Part shown: in pieces, positions 29,749-39,225 of the stretch
Layout of the letters: every line of letters begins with the position of its first letter
How positions within the stretch are numbered: the first letter of the stretch is position 1
NCBI GenBank assembly: GCA_964468205.1
Contig: CAYXVG010000002.1
Location: 167,835-231,834, forward strand
Direction of reading: 5' to 3'
DNA: 64,000 nt
From: CAWELS01 sp964468205
Lineage (GTDB): Bacteria; Acidobacteriota; Terriglobia; Bryobacterales; Bryobacteraceae
Position numbers and translations under genes: made by a program
Notes under the pieces: model-generated
What the model was told of the DNA's origin: nothing
Database searches by the model: none
Seen by the model: the letters and a program-made list of their open reading frames with translations, nothing else

Positions 29749-31143
29749 TTACCGGCGGCCCGGCATCGGGTAGTCGCTGCGCCCAGCTTCGGCGTCGTTC
29801 ATGCCCCTCGGCAGCGTGCTCTGCCATTCGAGAACGGCCGCCGCAAGCCGCGAGACGATTTCCTGGTTCTCTGCAGCGACGTTGTTCATTTCTCGTGGAT
29901 CGGCAGGTATGTCGTAAAGCTCGACCCGGCTACGGTCCGGATTGAGAAGCAGCTTCCACCGCCCGTCACGCACGGCGAGCATGGGGCTCATGTTGAACAC
30001 ATGGCCGAAAATGCGGAACCGCCACTCCCAGAAGAGCGGCTGCTCGCGCGGAGCGGGTTGGCCGGACAGCGCCGGCCCGCGATCCTCCCCGTCCAGTCTG
30101 TGCCCCGCGGGTATCGCCGCTCCGGCGAGCTTCGCCAGGGTGGGAACCAGGTCAACCGCGCTTACCACGGATTCCTCGTCTACTCGCCCAGACGGCACGC
30201 GCCCCGGCCAGCGCACGATGAAGGGCGTCCGGACACCGCCCTCGTACAGGCTGCGCTTGCGCCCGCGCAACGGACCCGGTGAGCCGACGCCGCTATGGTT
30301 CGCGTTGGCAATGTGTATCTCCTCTGGGCCGTTATCGCTCGAGAACAGGATCAGCGTCCGCTCTTTCAAGCCAAGATCGTCGATCGCCGTAATCAACCGG
30401 CCCACCTGCGCGTCAAGATCGGACACCGTGCCGAAATAGATCGGCGACGCCCCCGTATGCCGCACCCCCCTCGGCCCGAAGCGCATATACGGAGCCATCT
30501 GCTCCTCCGTGGGGTTCAGCGTGGCATGCGGAATCAGCGTCCAGACGTTCACGTAGAACGGCCGGCTCTTGTTCTCGCGAATGAAATCGATCGCCTCGTC
30601 AACGAACAAGCGGGTCGACTTCGCGCGAAAGTAGGAAGCTCCCTCGTCCTCCCACCCCGGCCCGTTCGAGTTGACGGTGCGGTGGCGTTCAATCCCGTAT
30701 GCTCCCGGATCCGGCGCACCCTCGCCGCCGCCCAGATGCCACTTCCCGAAGTGGGCGGTTGCGTAGCCGGCATCCCTCAAAATTCGCGGCAGCGCGGGAA
30801 CGGAAGCGTCAAGCCAGTTCGGCATATCCCGCCGGCGGTTCTGCTCGTGCGTGGCGAAATGACCGTGGACGCCGTGCCGGGCCGGAAACTGCCCCGTCAT
30901 CACTGCCGCCCGGCTTGGTGAACAGACGCCCGAGTTCACGTAAAACTGCGAGAACAGGGTCCCCTCGGCCGCCATGTTGTCGAGATGAGGCGTTTGAATG
31001 CGCTGGTTCCCGTAGACTCCAAGGTCGCCCCAACCGAGGTCATCGGCGAAGATGAACACGATATTCGGCCGCGGAGCGGCGCTTCCGCTGCAGCAAAACA
31101 ACGCGAAGAACAAAAGACGTCCAAAGGATTTCCGGCTGAACAT
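29749..31143 (-). CDS. Exported sulfatase (arylsulfatase type)
   Basis: 464 aa with a signal peptide ending near SGSAAPR. The N-terminal metal site IFADDLGWGD is followed by the sulfatase signature VCSPSRAAVMTG, whose Cys would be converted to formylglycine. SSDNGPEE is a further metal site. It would remove sulfate esters, probably from polysaccharides. It is divergent from the S9 peptidase gene, with only 26 bases between the starts. No sulfatase-maturing enzyme is seen in the window. Confidence 0.93.
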   Translation of the reverse strand: MFSRKSFGRLLFFALFCCSGSAAPRPNIVFIFADDLGWGDLGVYGNQRIQTPHLDNMAAEGTLFSQFYVNSGVCSPSRAAVMTGQFPARHGVHGHFATHEQNRRRDMPNWLDASVPALPRILRDAGYATAHFGKWHLGGGEGAPDPGAYGIERHRTVNSNGPGWEDEGASYFRAKSTRLFVDEAIDFIRENKSRPFYVNVWTLIPHATLNPTEEQMAPYMRFGPRGVRHTGASPIYFGTVSDLDAQVGRLITAIDDLGLKERTLILFSSDNGPEEIHIANANHSGVGSPGPLRGRKRSLYEGGVRTPFIVRWPGRVPSGRVDEESVVSAVDLVPTLAKLAGAAIPAGHRLDGEDRGPALSGQPAPREQPLFWEWRFRIFGHVFNMSPMLAVRDGRWKLLLNPDRSRVELYDIPADPREMNNVAAENQEIVSRLAAAVLEWQSTLPRGMNDAEAGRSDYPMPGRR

Positions 31144-31169
31144 GGCGGACCTATTGTATCCTTAGCCCG

Positions 31170-33095
31170 ATGGGGAAACCGAAGATTGCCGCTTACGGTG
31201 AATGGGAATCACCGATCACGACCGACATGATGACCGCCGCCAGCGTCCGCCTGGGCGCGGTGGCGATTGATGGCGAAAATATCTATTGGCTGGAAGGACG
31301 GCCGCTCGAAGGAGGCCGCTACACGCTCGTGCGGCGTTCGCCGGACGGCGCCACACACGACGTGACACCCACGCCCTTCAACGTCCGCACCCGCGCCCAC
31401 GAATACGGAGGCGGAGCGTTCCACATCGCCGATCACCACATCTGGTTCACCAATTTCGACGACCAGCGGATCTACCATATCGCTCCCGGCGGGCAGCCGC
31501 GCGCCATCACCGCCGCCGCCGATTGCCGCTATGCGGATCTCACCCTTGATGCCCCCCGGAACCGGCTGATCTGCGTGCGGGAAAACCATGAGGGGCCCGG
31601 TGAGCCGGTGAACGAGATCGTCGCCGTGAGCCTCGAAGACGGCTCCACTTCTGTCCTCGCCGGAGGACACGACTTCTGTTCCACGCCGGCGCTCGACCAG
31701 GAGTACCGCATGCTCGCCTGGCTCACCTGGGATCACCCCAACATGCCGTGGGACGAAACCGAGCTCTGGGTCGCCGCGATCGGCGCCGGCGGCGCCCTCG
31801 AAGAGCCGCGCAAAATCGCCGGCGGCTATGGCAACTCCATCTTCCAGCCGGCATGGTCGCCCTCCGGCGGCTTGTACTTCGTCGCGGATCCGCGCGGCTG
31901 GTGGAACCCGTACCGCTGGGATGGCGATCGCGCCTGGTGCATCTGCAAGAAAGAAGCCGAATTTGCTCTCCCGCAATGGCTCTTCGGCATGCGCACCTAC
32001 GGCTGCGACATCGACGGGCGGATCATCACCGCCTACTGCGAGGAAGGCATCTGGCGGCTCGGCATGATCGACCCCTCCGCCGGCGTGCTCGAACGTCTCC
32101 CCGTCGAGCACACCGAGATCGCCGATGTCGCCGTCAGCGGCCGGGAAGTGGTCTTCACCGGAAGTTCCCGTCACCGCCCGGAAGAGGTGGTCCGCCTGAA
32201 TCTCGACACGGGCGGCAAAGACGTGCTTCGCTCCTCGCTCACCGCCGAAATCGATCCCGAATCGATCTCCGTGGGACGCCCGCTCGAATTCCCCACCACC
32301 GGCGGCGAAGTCGCGCACGGCTTCTTCTATCCCCCGAAAAGCGCGGTCTTCGAGGCGCCGAAGAGAACTCGCCCCCCGCTCATCGTCATGAGCCACGGCG
32401 GTCCCACCGCGGCCACCGGAAACGGCTATCAGTTGAAGATCCAGTACTGGACAACCCGCGGCTTCGCCGTGCTCGACGTGAACTATCGCGGCAGCACCGG
32501 CTACGGCCGCGCCTACCGGAACCTGCTCAAGGGTAACTGGGGCCTCGCCGACGTGGACGACTGCGTCTCCGGCGCGATCTTCCTCGTCGGCGCCGCCCGC
32601 GCTGACCAGCAGCGGCTCGCCATCCGCGGCGGCAGCGCCGGAGGCTACTGCACCCTCGCCGCCCTCGCCTTTCGCGATTACTTCAAGGCAGGCGCCAGCT
32701 ACTACGGGGTTGGCGATCTGGAAGCGCTCGTGCGCGACACCCACAAGTTTGAGTCCCGCTACCTCGACGGGCTGGTTGGACCGTATCCCCAAAAAAGGGA
32801 TCTCTACCGCGAACGCTCCCCCGTTCACCACGTCGGCCGGCTCTCCTGCCCGGTGATCTTCTTTCAAGGCCTCGACGACAAGATCGTCCCGCCGAACCAG
32901 GCCGAAGAGATGGTGGCGGCCCTGCGCGCCAAGGGCCTGCCGGTCGCCTACCTCGCCTTCGAAGGCGAACAGCACGGCTTCCGCCGGGCGGAGACAATCA
33001 AACGCACCCTGGAGGCGGAACTCTACTTCTACGGCAGAATCTTCGGCTTCAACCCCGCCGGCGGTCTCGATCCGGTGGACATTGAAAATTTGTGA
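31170..33095 (+). CDS. S9-family prolyl oligopeptidase/acylaminoacyl peptidase
   Basis: 641 aa with no signal peptide, so cytoplasmic. The N-terminal half is a beta-propeller; the C-terminal half is an alpha/beta hydrolase with YRGSTGYGR, the nucleophile in RGGSAGGYC, FFQGLDDKIVPP (Asp) and GEQHGFR (His), the full triad. It cleaves short peptides. Its stop overlaps the next small gene by 4 bases (GTGA). Confidence 0.94.
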   Translation: MGKPKIAAYGEWESPITTDMMTAASVRLGAVAIDGENIYWLEGRPLEGGRYTLVRRSPDGATHDVTPTPFNVRTRAHEYGGGAFHIADHHIWFTNFDDQRIYHIAPGGQPRAITAAADCRYADLTLDAPRNRLICVRENHEGPGEPVNEIVAVSLEDGSTSVLAGGHDFCSTPALDQEYRMLAWLTWDHPNMPWDETELWVAAIGAGGALEEPRKIAGGYGNSIFQPAWSPSGGLYFVADPRGWWNPYRWDGDRAWCICKKEAEFALPQWLFGMRTYGCDIDGRIITAYCEEGIWRLGMIDPSAGVLERLPVEHTEIADVAVSGREVVFTGSSRHRPEEVVRLNLDTGGKDVLRSSLTAEIDPESISVGRPLEFPTTGGEVAHGFFYPPKSAVFEAPKRTRPPLIVMSHGGPTAATGNGYQLKIQYWTTRGFAVLDVNYRGSTGYGRAYRNLLKGNWGLADVDDCVSGAIFLVGAARADQQRLAIRGGSAGGYCTLAALAFRDYFKAGASYYGVGDLEALVRDTHKFESRYLDGLVGPYPQKRDLYRERSPVHHVGRLSCPVIFFQGLDDKIVPPNQAEEMVAALRAKGLPVAYLAFEGEQHGFRRAETIKRTLEAELYFYGRIFGFNPAGGLDPVDIENL

Positions 33096-33262
33096 TCGGA
33101 CGCGACATCCCGGACTCTCTCCGCAATCGCATCGAGCAGCAGGCCGAGCGCCAGCGGCAGTTGCGCGAGATGCACCGCCGCCGCAACGAGGAGCAGGAAG
33201 AACAGGAGGAGCGGCGGCGGGAGGAACAAGAGCGGCGCCGGCGCGAAGAGCGGGATGAATAG
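33092..33262 (+). CDS. 56-aa highly charged coiled-coil micro-protein
   Basis: The GTG start overlaps the peptidase stop by 4 bases. The product begins IGRDIPDSLRNRIEQQ and continues as an almost uninterrupted run of Glu, Arg and Gln (QAERQRQLREMHRRRNEEQ and so on), one long helix or coiled coil. Codon use resembles the neighbours. No Shine-Dalgarno; translation would be coupled to the peptidase. It overlaps the next gene by 8 bases (ATGAATAG), a chain of overlaps that supports it being real. Role unknown. Confidence 0.5.
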   Translation: MIGRDIPDSLRNRIEQQAERQRQLREMHRRRNEEQEEQEERRREEQERRRREERDE

Positions 33263-33467
33263 TGCTCCACAGACATACTTTTGGCAGAGTGTAACCCTGC
33301 GGACCACTGTTGACATCCCGGATCCGCTCTACCGAGAACTCAACGAAAAAGCGGCCCAGGAGAGAACTACGGTGACGATGATCATCCTCCGCGGAGTAGA
33401 GGGACAACTCCGGCCCAAAAGAAGTCTTGCCAAACTTCCGGTCAAGTCAGAGTTGTTGCAAGGCTGA
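33255..33467 (+). CDS. Small ribbon-helix-helix-like protein
   Basis: 70 aa. The stretch VTLRTTVDIPDPLYRELNEK followed by AAQERTTVTMIILRGVE matches the ribbon-helix-helix pattern of CopG/VapB-type antitoxins: a short strand, a Pro-containing turn, then two helices. It is likely a DNA-binding dimer. No toxin gene lies next to it; the next gene is a MetE-like enzyme on the other strand. Overlaps the coiled-coil micro-gene by 8 bases. Confidence 0.65.
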   Translation: MNSAPQTYFWQSVTLRTTVDIPDPLYRELNEKAAQERTTVTMIILRGVEGQLRPKRSLAKLPVKSELLQG

Positions 33468-33478
33468 TCTCCCGCGCG

Positions 33479-34477
33479 TCAATCCCGCCCTTCAAAACGG
33501 TCGCGCCCGGCGGCGAGCGCTTGCATCTTGGCGTCGGCGACGCTGCGCTGGAGCATCCAGAAGCCGCAGTCGGGGTGAACATAATGGATCGCCTCCGCGC
33601 CGAGGAGGGTTGCGGCATGGTCGATCCGGCGGGCGATCAGGTCGGGCGTCTCGATCTCGTTGTCCTTAATGTCGACCACCCCGAGGCCGAGGCCGATTTC
33701 CGGCTTCAGCGCCTTAAACGCCACCAGTTCGTCGTAGCCGCGCCGGGCGAATTCGAGCACCACGTGATCGGTATGCAGCCCGTTCAAAAAGGGCATGAGA
33801 CTCTTCCAAAAACCACGCTGCACTGTTTGGCCGCCGTAATTCCCGAAACAAATGTGAATGGCTCGCGTGCCGGTGATCCCGTCGAGAACGTGATTGATCG
33901 CCCGCAGCGCCCATTCGGCATCCTCGGGGTGGCCGCTGATGTTGGCTTCGTCGATCTGCACCACGTCGGCGGGGATCCGTGCAAGCTGGCCTCGCAGCAC
34001 GCCGGCAATCGCCATGGCGAGCTTCTCCCGGTCGCCGTAGTGGCGGTCGGTGAGCACCTTGGCCAGCATATGGGGGCCCGTGCAGGTGAACTTGAGCCGC
34101 GCGGCGGTCAACGGACGTATGAATTCGAAATCCCGCGGCAGGTTCAGCGTGCCTTCGCCTATCTCGCCCACCACGATGCCCGCCGGCGCCGTCCGGTACG
34201 AGACGCCGGCGTCCGCGCGAAACTGCTCGATGTCGGAAATCGAAAAACGCGTCTTCACCCCGTCCAGGCGGCTGACGAAGTAGTCGATCATCCCGTTGGT
34301 CTCCGGGTGGCCCGGGTCGAAGCGGTTCAGCTCGCCGTCGGCGACGACATCGATCCCCGCCAACTCCTGGGTCTTTAGCGCCACCATGATCGCGTCGCGA
34401 AGGGTGACGCGGCTCGTGTCTCCGGGCAGCCAGTGGGGTACGGGGTAACTTCCCACAACCGTGGTCTGGATAGCCAT
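33479..34477 (-). CDS. MetE C-terminal-like (cobalamin-independent) methyltransferase
   Basis: 332 aa, corresponding to the catalytic C-terminal half of cobalamin-independent methionine synthase, without the N-terminal half. Visible: TTVVGSYPVP at the start, VADGELNR, QIDEANISG, HICFGNYG (zinc His and Cys), and a later YVHPDCGFW that provides the second zinc Cys. Stand-alone proteins of this type methylate homocysteine or other thiols from methyl-cobamide proteins or folates; the donor here is unknown. Divergent from the TonB receptor gene. Confidence 0.85.
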   Translation of the reverse strand: MAIQTTVVGSYPVPHWLPGDTSRVTLRDAIMVALKTQELAGIDVVADGELNRFDPGHPETNGMIDYFVSRLDGVKTRFSISDIEQFRADAGVSYRTAPAGIVVGEIGEGTLNLPRDFEFIRPLTAARLKFTCTGPHMLAKVLTDRHYGDREKLAMAIAGVLRGQLARIPADVVQIDEANISGHPEDAEWALRAINHVLDGITGTRAIHICFGNYGGQTVQRGFWKSLMPFLNGLHTDHVVLEFARRGYDELVAFKALKPEIGLGLGVVDIKDNEIETPDLIARRIDHAATLLGAEAIHYVHPDCGFWMLQRSVADAKMQALAAGRDRFEGRD

Positions 34478-34555
34478 AAGAATTCATTGTATAGTGCGGG
34501 TAGTGAGGAAACCGCGCGGCGGGCGCGTGGAGAACAATTTTGCGGGAGGGTCGGC

Positions 34556-37045
34556 ATGGCTGTGCGGGGCATTGGAGTCCTGCTGCTTCAGCTCGTCTTC
34601 GTGACTGCGTGGGCGCGGACCGGCGTGGAACTTGCCGGCCGCATCGCCAACGAGAATGGAGCGCCCATTCCCGGCGCCCGGCTTCTCGTGCGCGAACCCG
34701 GCAAAACGGAGTCGCTGGCCGTCGCCTACACCAGTCCGGAGGGTGAATTCTCGCTACGAATCCCGACCGCCGGCGAATATCGCATCGACGTCCAAAGTCG
34801 CGGCCACTTTCCCCTCCTCGATCAGGCGCTGGCGCTCGCCCCCGGCCGCACAGAAGCCGATTTCACGCTTACCCGATCCCGCGAAGTGCTCGAGTCCGTC
34901 GAGGTCGTGGCCACCTCACCTCCCATCAACATGGAGACCGCCCAGAGCGCGGATACGGTGACCGGAACGGAGTTGCTAAACATCCCCTATACACGCTCCA
35001 ACAATCTCAAGAATGCTCTGCGCGTAATGCCCGGAGTGCTCCCCGATGGAAGGGGAAACCTCCACATCAACGGCGGCAAGGAAGAACAGACGCTCTATAC
35101 GCTGAACGGCTTCAATGTCTCGGATCCTCTCACCGGGCGATTCGACACACGCCTCAGCGTGGAATCCGTCCAAACCGTGGATATCTCCAGCGGACTCGCA
35201 TCGGCCGAGCACGGCAAGAGTTCGGCCGGCGTACTCGCCGTCAACACGAAAACCGGCGACGACAAGCTGCGCTACTCGGCCACGAACTTCTTTCCCGGCG
35301 TGGAGTTCCGCAAGGGCCTCTACATCGGCAACTGGTCGCCCCGCGGCAACATCTCCGGTCCCATCAAGAAAGGGCGCGCATGGTTCGCGAACTCCTTTGA
35401 CGCGGTCTACCTCAAAACCATCGTCGACGAGCTGCCAAAGGGCGAGGACCGCACGAACAGTTGGCTCATCGGCAACCATTTCAACACCCAGGTGAATCTC
35501 ACCCCCTCGAACATCCTCTATGCCGGCTTCCTGTTGAACATCTACACCGCGCCCCGCTACGGCCTCGGCGTCCTCGACCCGCGCGAGACAACCGTGGACC
35601 GCCGGTCCCGCCAGTGGTTCTTCCACGTGAAGGACCAAATGTACCTCCCGAACCGGGTCCTGGTGGAGGTGGGCTACGCCGCCAACCGCACCTTCGGCCG
35701 GGAGATTCCCCAAGGGCAGGACCTCTACCAGCTCACGCCCGAGGGCCGGCGCGGCAACTACTTCCTGGACGCCACCAGGACATCCTCGCGGGACCAGGCC
35801 CTCGTCAACGCGTTTCTCCCCGAGTTCCAGTTGTTGGGAGAGCATCGGATCAAGGCCGGCCTGGATCTCAACCGCCTCAGCTACTGGCAGGAGGCCCGGC
35901 GCACCGGATTCGAGAGCTACAGCGCCGATTTCATCCGCACCCGGTCGACGGTGTTCCGCGGCAGTGGGCGCGCCGAACTCGTGAATTACGAAACCTCGCT
36001 CTACCTGCTCGACTCCTGGAAACCGCATCCGCGCCTGCTGGTAGAACTCGGCCTCCGTGGCGATTGGGATCAAATTCTGCACTACTGGAACGCATCGCCC
36101 CGCCTCGGCGCCGCTTGGCAGCCGCCGGGACTCGACCGGACCAAGATCTCCGGCGGATTCGGTCTGATGTACGACGCCACGAACCTGCGCGTCTTCACGC
36201 GACCACTGGATCAGTACGCCCTCACTACCTACTACGATGAGCACGGCCAAGCGGAGCGGGGTCCCGCTCTGACGGCCTTCACGATTCAGAACCCCCGGCC
36301 GGCGCGGCCCCGCTACCGGAACTGGACAGCCGGCATCGAGCAGGAATTCGGCGCCGGAATCCAGGGCCGTCTCGAATACCTGCGGAGAAGCGGCCGCTAC
36401 GGGTTCACTTACGCCAACGTAATCGACGCTCCAGGCAAGCTGGCTCTTCCCTTCCAGCGGCGCTTCGAGGCCGATGAATACGATGCCGTCTACCGCTTGA
36501 CGAACGGCCGCGGCGACAGCTACGCCCACTTCCGCGTCACCGTCCGCCAGGCGATTCAGCGCAAGTATGAGTGGCTGCTCAGCTACACCCGTTCCAGCGC
36601 GCGATCAAACGCCGTCGTTGATGCGGACATCGATGAGCCGGTCATCGTCTACGACAACGCCGGCCCCATGCCCTGGGACGCTCCGAATCGATTCGTAAGC
36701 TGGGGTTACTTGCCCACCTTCTGGAAAAGCTGGGCGTTCGCCTACCTCGCCGAGTACAGAAGCGGCTTCCCCTATTCAATCGTCAACGAGTTCGGGCGCG
36801 TCGAGGGCCAGGTGAACTCACTCCGCTTTCCCTCTTACTTCCAGTTGAACCTGCATCTGGAGCGGCGGTTCTCGCTCAAGAACCATCTGTGGGCGTTCCG
36901 GGCAGGTTGCAATAACGCCACGAATCGCAGTAATCCTACGGTTGTGAATAATCACGTTGGATCCGCGAACTTCCTGCAGTTTTATGGCGGCTCTGACCGC
37001 TCCTTCAACTTCCGCCTCCGCTGGCTCGGCAGGACGGGCAAATGA
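34556..37045 (+). CDS. TonB-dependent outer-membrane receptor
   Basis: 829 aa. The ATG at 34556 is chosen because GGGAGG lies 6-7 bases upstream and a signal peptide (GIGVLLLQLVFVTAWA) follows directly; the frame is open earlier. Residues 25-110 are a carboxypeptidase-regulatory-like beta-sandwich (LAGRIANENGAPIPGARLLV), then a plug (NGFNVSDP, RFDTRLSVESVQTVDI) and a long barrel. The arrangement resembles the Oar-like receptors of Acidobacteriota, though shorter than the usual 1000-plus residues. It probably imports an oligosaccharide. It overlaps the FG-GAP gene by 4 bases. Confidence 0.88.
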   Translation: MAVRGIGVLLLQLVFVTAWARTGVELAGRIANENGAPIPGARLLVREPGKTESLAVAYTSPEGEFSLRIPTAGEYRIDVQSRGHFPLLDQALALAPGRTEADFTLTRSREVLESVEVVATSPPINMETAQSADTVTGTELLNIPYTRSNNLKNALRVMPGVLPDGRGNLHINGGKEEQTLYTLNGFNVSDPLTGRFDTRLSVESVQTVDISSGLASAEHGKSSAGVLAVNTKTGDDKLRYSATNFFPGVEFRKGLYIGNWSPRGNISGPIKKGRAWFANSFDAVYLKTIVDELPKGEDRTNSWLIGNHFNTQVNLTPSNILYAGFLLNIYTAPRYGLGVLDPRETTVDRRSRQWFFHVKDQMYLPNRVLVEVGYAANRTFGREIPQGQDLYQLTPEGRRGNYFLDATRTSSRDQALVNAFLPEFQLLGEHRIKAGLDLNRLSYWQEARRTGFESYSADFIRTRSTVFRGSGRAELVNYETSLYLLDSWKPHPRLLVELGLRGDWDQILHYWNASPRLGAAWQPPGLDRTKISGGFGLMYDATNLRVFTRPLDQYALTTYYDEHGQAERGPALTAFTIQNPRPARPRYRNWTAGIEQEFGAGIQGRLEYLRRSGRYGFTYANVIDAPGKLALPFQRRFEADEYDAVYRLTNGRGDSYAHFRVTVRQAIQRKYEWLLSYTRSSARSNAVVDADIDEPVIVYDNAGPMPWDAPNRFVSWGYLPTFWKSWAFAYLAEYRSGFPYSIVNEFGRVEGQVNSLRFPSYFQLNLHLERRFSLKNHLWAFRAGCNNATNRSNPTVVNNHVGSANFLQFYGGSDRSFNFRLRWLGRTGK

Positions 37046-38196
37046 AGCGGGCGGCTCCCCTGCTCGTTCTGGCGGCCGCCGCTGTCTGCGCCGAGCCTCC
37101 TGGCGGCTTTCGCCATCACGTCATCGCCGATGACCTGACCGCCGGCTACCAGGTGCTCGCGCTGGACATGGACCGCGACGGAGATCCCGACCTCGTCGCC
37201 CTCGCCAGCCGCATGAACGAGTTGGTCTGGTTCGAGAACCCAAGCTGGAATCGGCATATCCTGTCCGATGGCCGCAGCCGGATGATCAACCTCGCCTCCT
37301 GCGGCGTCGATGCCGAAGGCTATCCCGTATTCGTTCTGGCCGAGGAGTTTGAGAACACGGCGTCCGCGAGCAAGGGGACCGTTCTGCTCCTCGAGCATGA
37401 CGGCGCCGGCGGCCAATGGAAGGCCCGGGAGATCGACCATTTGCCCACGTCTCACCGGATTCGCTGCGCGGATTTCGACGGCTCCGGACGGCGGGTCTAC
37501 GTCAACGCCCCGCTGATCGGCGAGAAATCCCTGGCGCCGGACTTTCGCGATCCGGTCCCGCTCGTCTACTACCGCCCCGGCGAATGGAAGCGCCGGCTGA
37601 TCGGCGCGGAAAACCACGGCGTCATGCACGGCATTCACGTGATCGATTGGGAGGGCGACGGCCGGGACGAAATCCTCACCGCCAGCTTCGAAGGCATTCA
37701 CCTCTATGACTGGGATGGAGGAATCTGGAGCCGCTCTGAAGTTGCCAAGGGCGACCCGTCGCCGTGGCCCAAAAGCGGATCGAGCGACCTCGCGGTCGGA
37801 AACCTCGGCGGGACTCGCTTCATCGCCTCCATCGAGCCATGGCACGGCAACAAGGTCGCCATCTATACCTCTGCCGGCGGCCGGTGGCAGCGAACGGTGA
37901 TCGAGGACGGCTTCACCGACGGCCATACCGTGGTGACAGCGGATCTCAACGGCGACGGCCGGGATGAAGTGATCGCCGGGCACCGGGGGGCGGGCGGCGG
38001 CATTTATGTCTTCGAAGCTGACGGCAACAGCGGCCGGGAGTGGACACGCCATCCGCTCGACGTGGGCGCGGTCGCCGCCGCGGCCTGCGATATCGCCCGC
38101 TTCACCGGGGACGGGTTGCCCGCCATCGCCTGCATTGGCTCAGCCACGGCCAATCTGAAGCTCTACGAGCAGCTTGCCGACCCGCCCGCTCAATAG
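37042..38196 (+). CDS. Exported FG-GAP/VCBS repeat beta-propeller protein
   Basis: 384 aa with a signal peptide ending near AAAVCAEPP. The repeats carry calcium-binding-like Asp motifs: DMDRDGDPDLVAL, DWEGDGRDEIL and DLNGDGRDEVI, spaced as blades of a beta-propeller. The ATG overlaps the TonB receptor stop (ATGA), so it is probably cotranslated with the receptor and could be a surface or periplasmic binding partner. No enzyme motif is seen. Confidence 0.85.
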   Translation: MKRAAPLLVLAAAAVCAEPPGGFRHHVIADDLTAGYQVLALDMDRDGDPDLVALASRMNELVWFENPSWNRHILSDGRSRMINLASCGVDAEGYPVFVLAEEFENTASASKGTVLLLEHDGAGGQWKAREIDHLPTSHRIRCADFDGSGRRVYVNAPLIGEKSLAPDFRDPVPLVYYRPGEWKRRLIGAENHGVMHGIHVIDWEGDGRDEILTASFEGIHLYDWDGGIWSRSEVAKGDPSPWPKSGSSDLAVGNLGGTRFIASIEPWHGNKVAIYTSAGGRWQRTVIEDGFTDGHTVVTADLNGDGRDEVIAGHRGAGGGIYVFEADGNSGREWTRHPLDVGAVAAAACDIARFTGDGLPAIACIGSATANLKLYEQLADPPAQ

Positions 38197-38211
38197 CGTT
38201 AAAATCTTAAT

Positions 38212-39225
38212 TTGCCGCAAATTCGCGCTACCGTCGTGATTCCGACGCTGACCGCTGGAGAGAAGCTTGCGGCGTGCGTCCGGTCGCTCGAGCGGCAGAC
38301 AGTCCGGGATTTCGAGATCGTCATCGTCGACAACAGCGGAAACGGCCTCGCGCGTTCTTCGGGCGTCGCTGGCGATGCCGGCGCCGTGATCGAGAACGAG
38401 ACGAACGCGGGGTTCGGAGCCGCCATCAACCAGGGAGCGGCCGGCCGCGGCACTCCGTTCGTCGCTTCGCTGAATGACGATGCGGTGGCCGCGCCCGAGT
38501 GGCTGGAACGACTGCTGGCCGCGGCTGGCGAGGACGAACGCATTGGCATGTGCGCCTCCCGGGTGATGCTGGCCGGCGCCGGGCGGCTCGACTCCGCCGG
38601 AATGCTCATCTGCGGGGACGGCACTAGCAAGCAGCGCGGCCAGGGATTGGAGCCGGACGCGGTGGGCGGCAGCGGCGAAGCTCTGTTTCCCAGCGGCTCG
38701 GCCGCCCTCTACCGGCGGGCGATGCTCGAGGAGATCGGCGGTTTCGACGAGAGGTTTTTCTTGTATTGCGAAGACACCGACGTGGGTTTGAGGGGCCGCT
38801 GGGCCGGCTGGAAATGCCGTTACGTCGCCGGCGCGGTGGTGGAGCACTTCTACTCGCAGTCCGCCGGCCGCGCTTCCCCGCTCAAAGCCTATTTCGTCGA
38901 ACGGAACCGGCTCTTCGTGGTCGCCAAGAACTTTCCGGCTTCCCTTCTCTGGCGAGCGCCGTTCATCGCGCTCGCCCGCTACTTCTGGCACGCGGACGCG
39001 ATCCTGCGCGGCCAGGGAGCGGCGGCTGAGTTTCAGCGCGGTGGCAACAACCCGCTGGCGCTTCCGTGGTTCGTCCTGCGGGCCCACGGTGCGCTCCTGG
39101 CGGCGCTGCCGTGGCTGTGGAACGAGCGCCGCTCGATCCGCGGGCGGGCCCACATTTCGGCGCCGGAGTTTCGCGCTCTGCTCGCGCGCCATTCCATCGG
39201 ACCGAGGGAGGTGGCGTCGCTGTGA
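38212..39225 (+). CDS. Family 2 glycosyltransferase (rhamnosyltransferase-like)
   Basis: 337 aa. GT-A fold: VVIPTLTAGEKLAACVRSL, then VDNSGNGLA, NAGFGAAINQG and SLNDDAV (DxD-like). GGFDERFFLYCEDTDVGLR is typical of rhamnosyl/polymer transferases of GT2. The start is a TTG at 38212, the only one that keeps the first beta-strand. First gene of a run of five plus-strand glycan genes; its stop overlaps the next start by GTGA. Confidence 0.9.
   Translation: MPQIRATVVIPTLTAGEKLAACVRSLERQTVRDFEIVIVDNSGNGLARSSGVAGDAGAVIENETNAGFGAAINQGAAGRGTPFVASLNDDAVAAPEWLERLLAAAGEDERIGMCASRVMLAGAGRLDSAGMLICGDGTSKQRGQGLEPDAVGGSGEALFPSGSAALYRRAMLEEIGGFDERFFLYCEDTDVGLRGRWAGWKCRYVAGAVVEHFYSQSAGRASPLKAYFVERNRLFVVAKNFPASLLWRAPFIALARYFWHADAILRGQGAAAEFQRGGNNPLALPWFVLRAHGALLAALPWLWNERRSIRGRAHISAPEFRALLARHSIGPREVASL

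Noticed and set aside
31209..33407. A 732-codon open frame antisense to the S9 peptidase
   Set aside because: A shadow of the GC-rich third codon position; the product has no family motifs, while the plus-strand frame has a full catalytic triad.
33255..33467. Toxin-antitoxin pair around the ribbon-helix-helix gene
   Set aside because: No toxin-like frame lies on either side; the next gene is a MetE-like enzyme on the opposite strand.
34976..36529. A 517-codon open frame antisense to the TonB receptor
   Set aside because: Low-complexity Val/Ala/Glu product with no motifs; the receptor reads clearly on the other strand.
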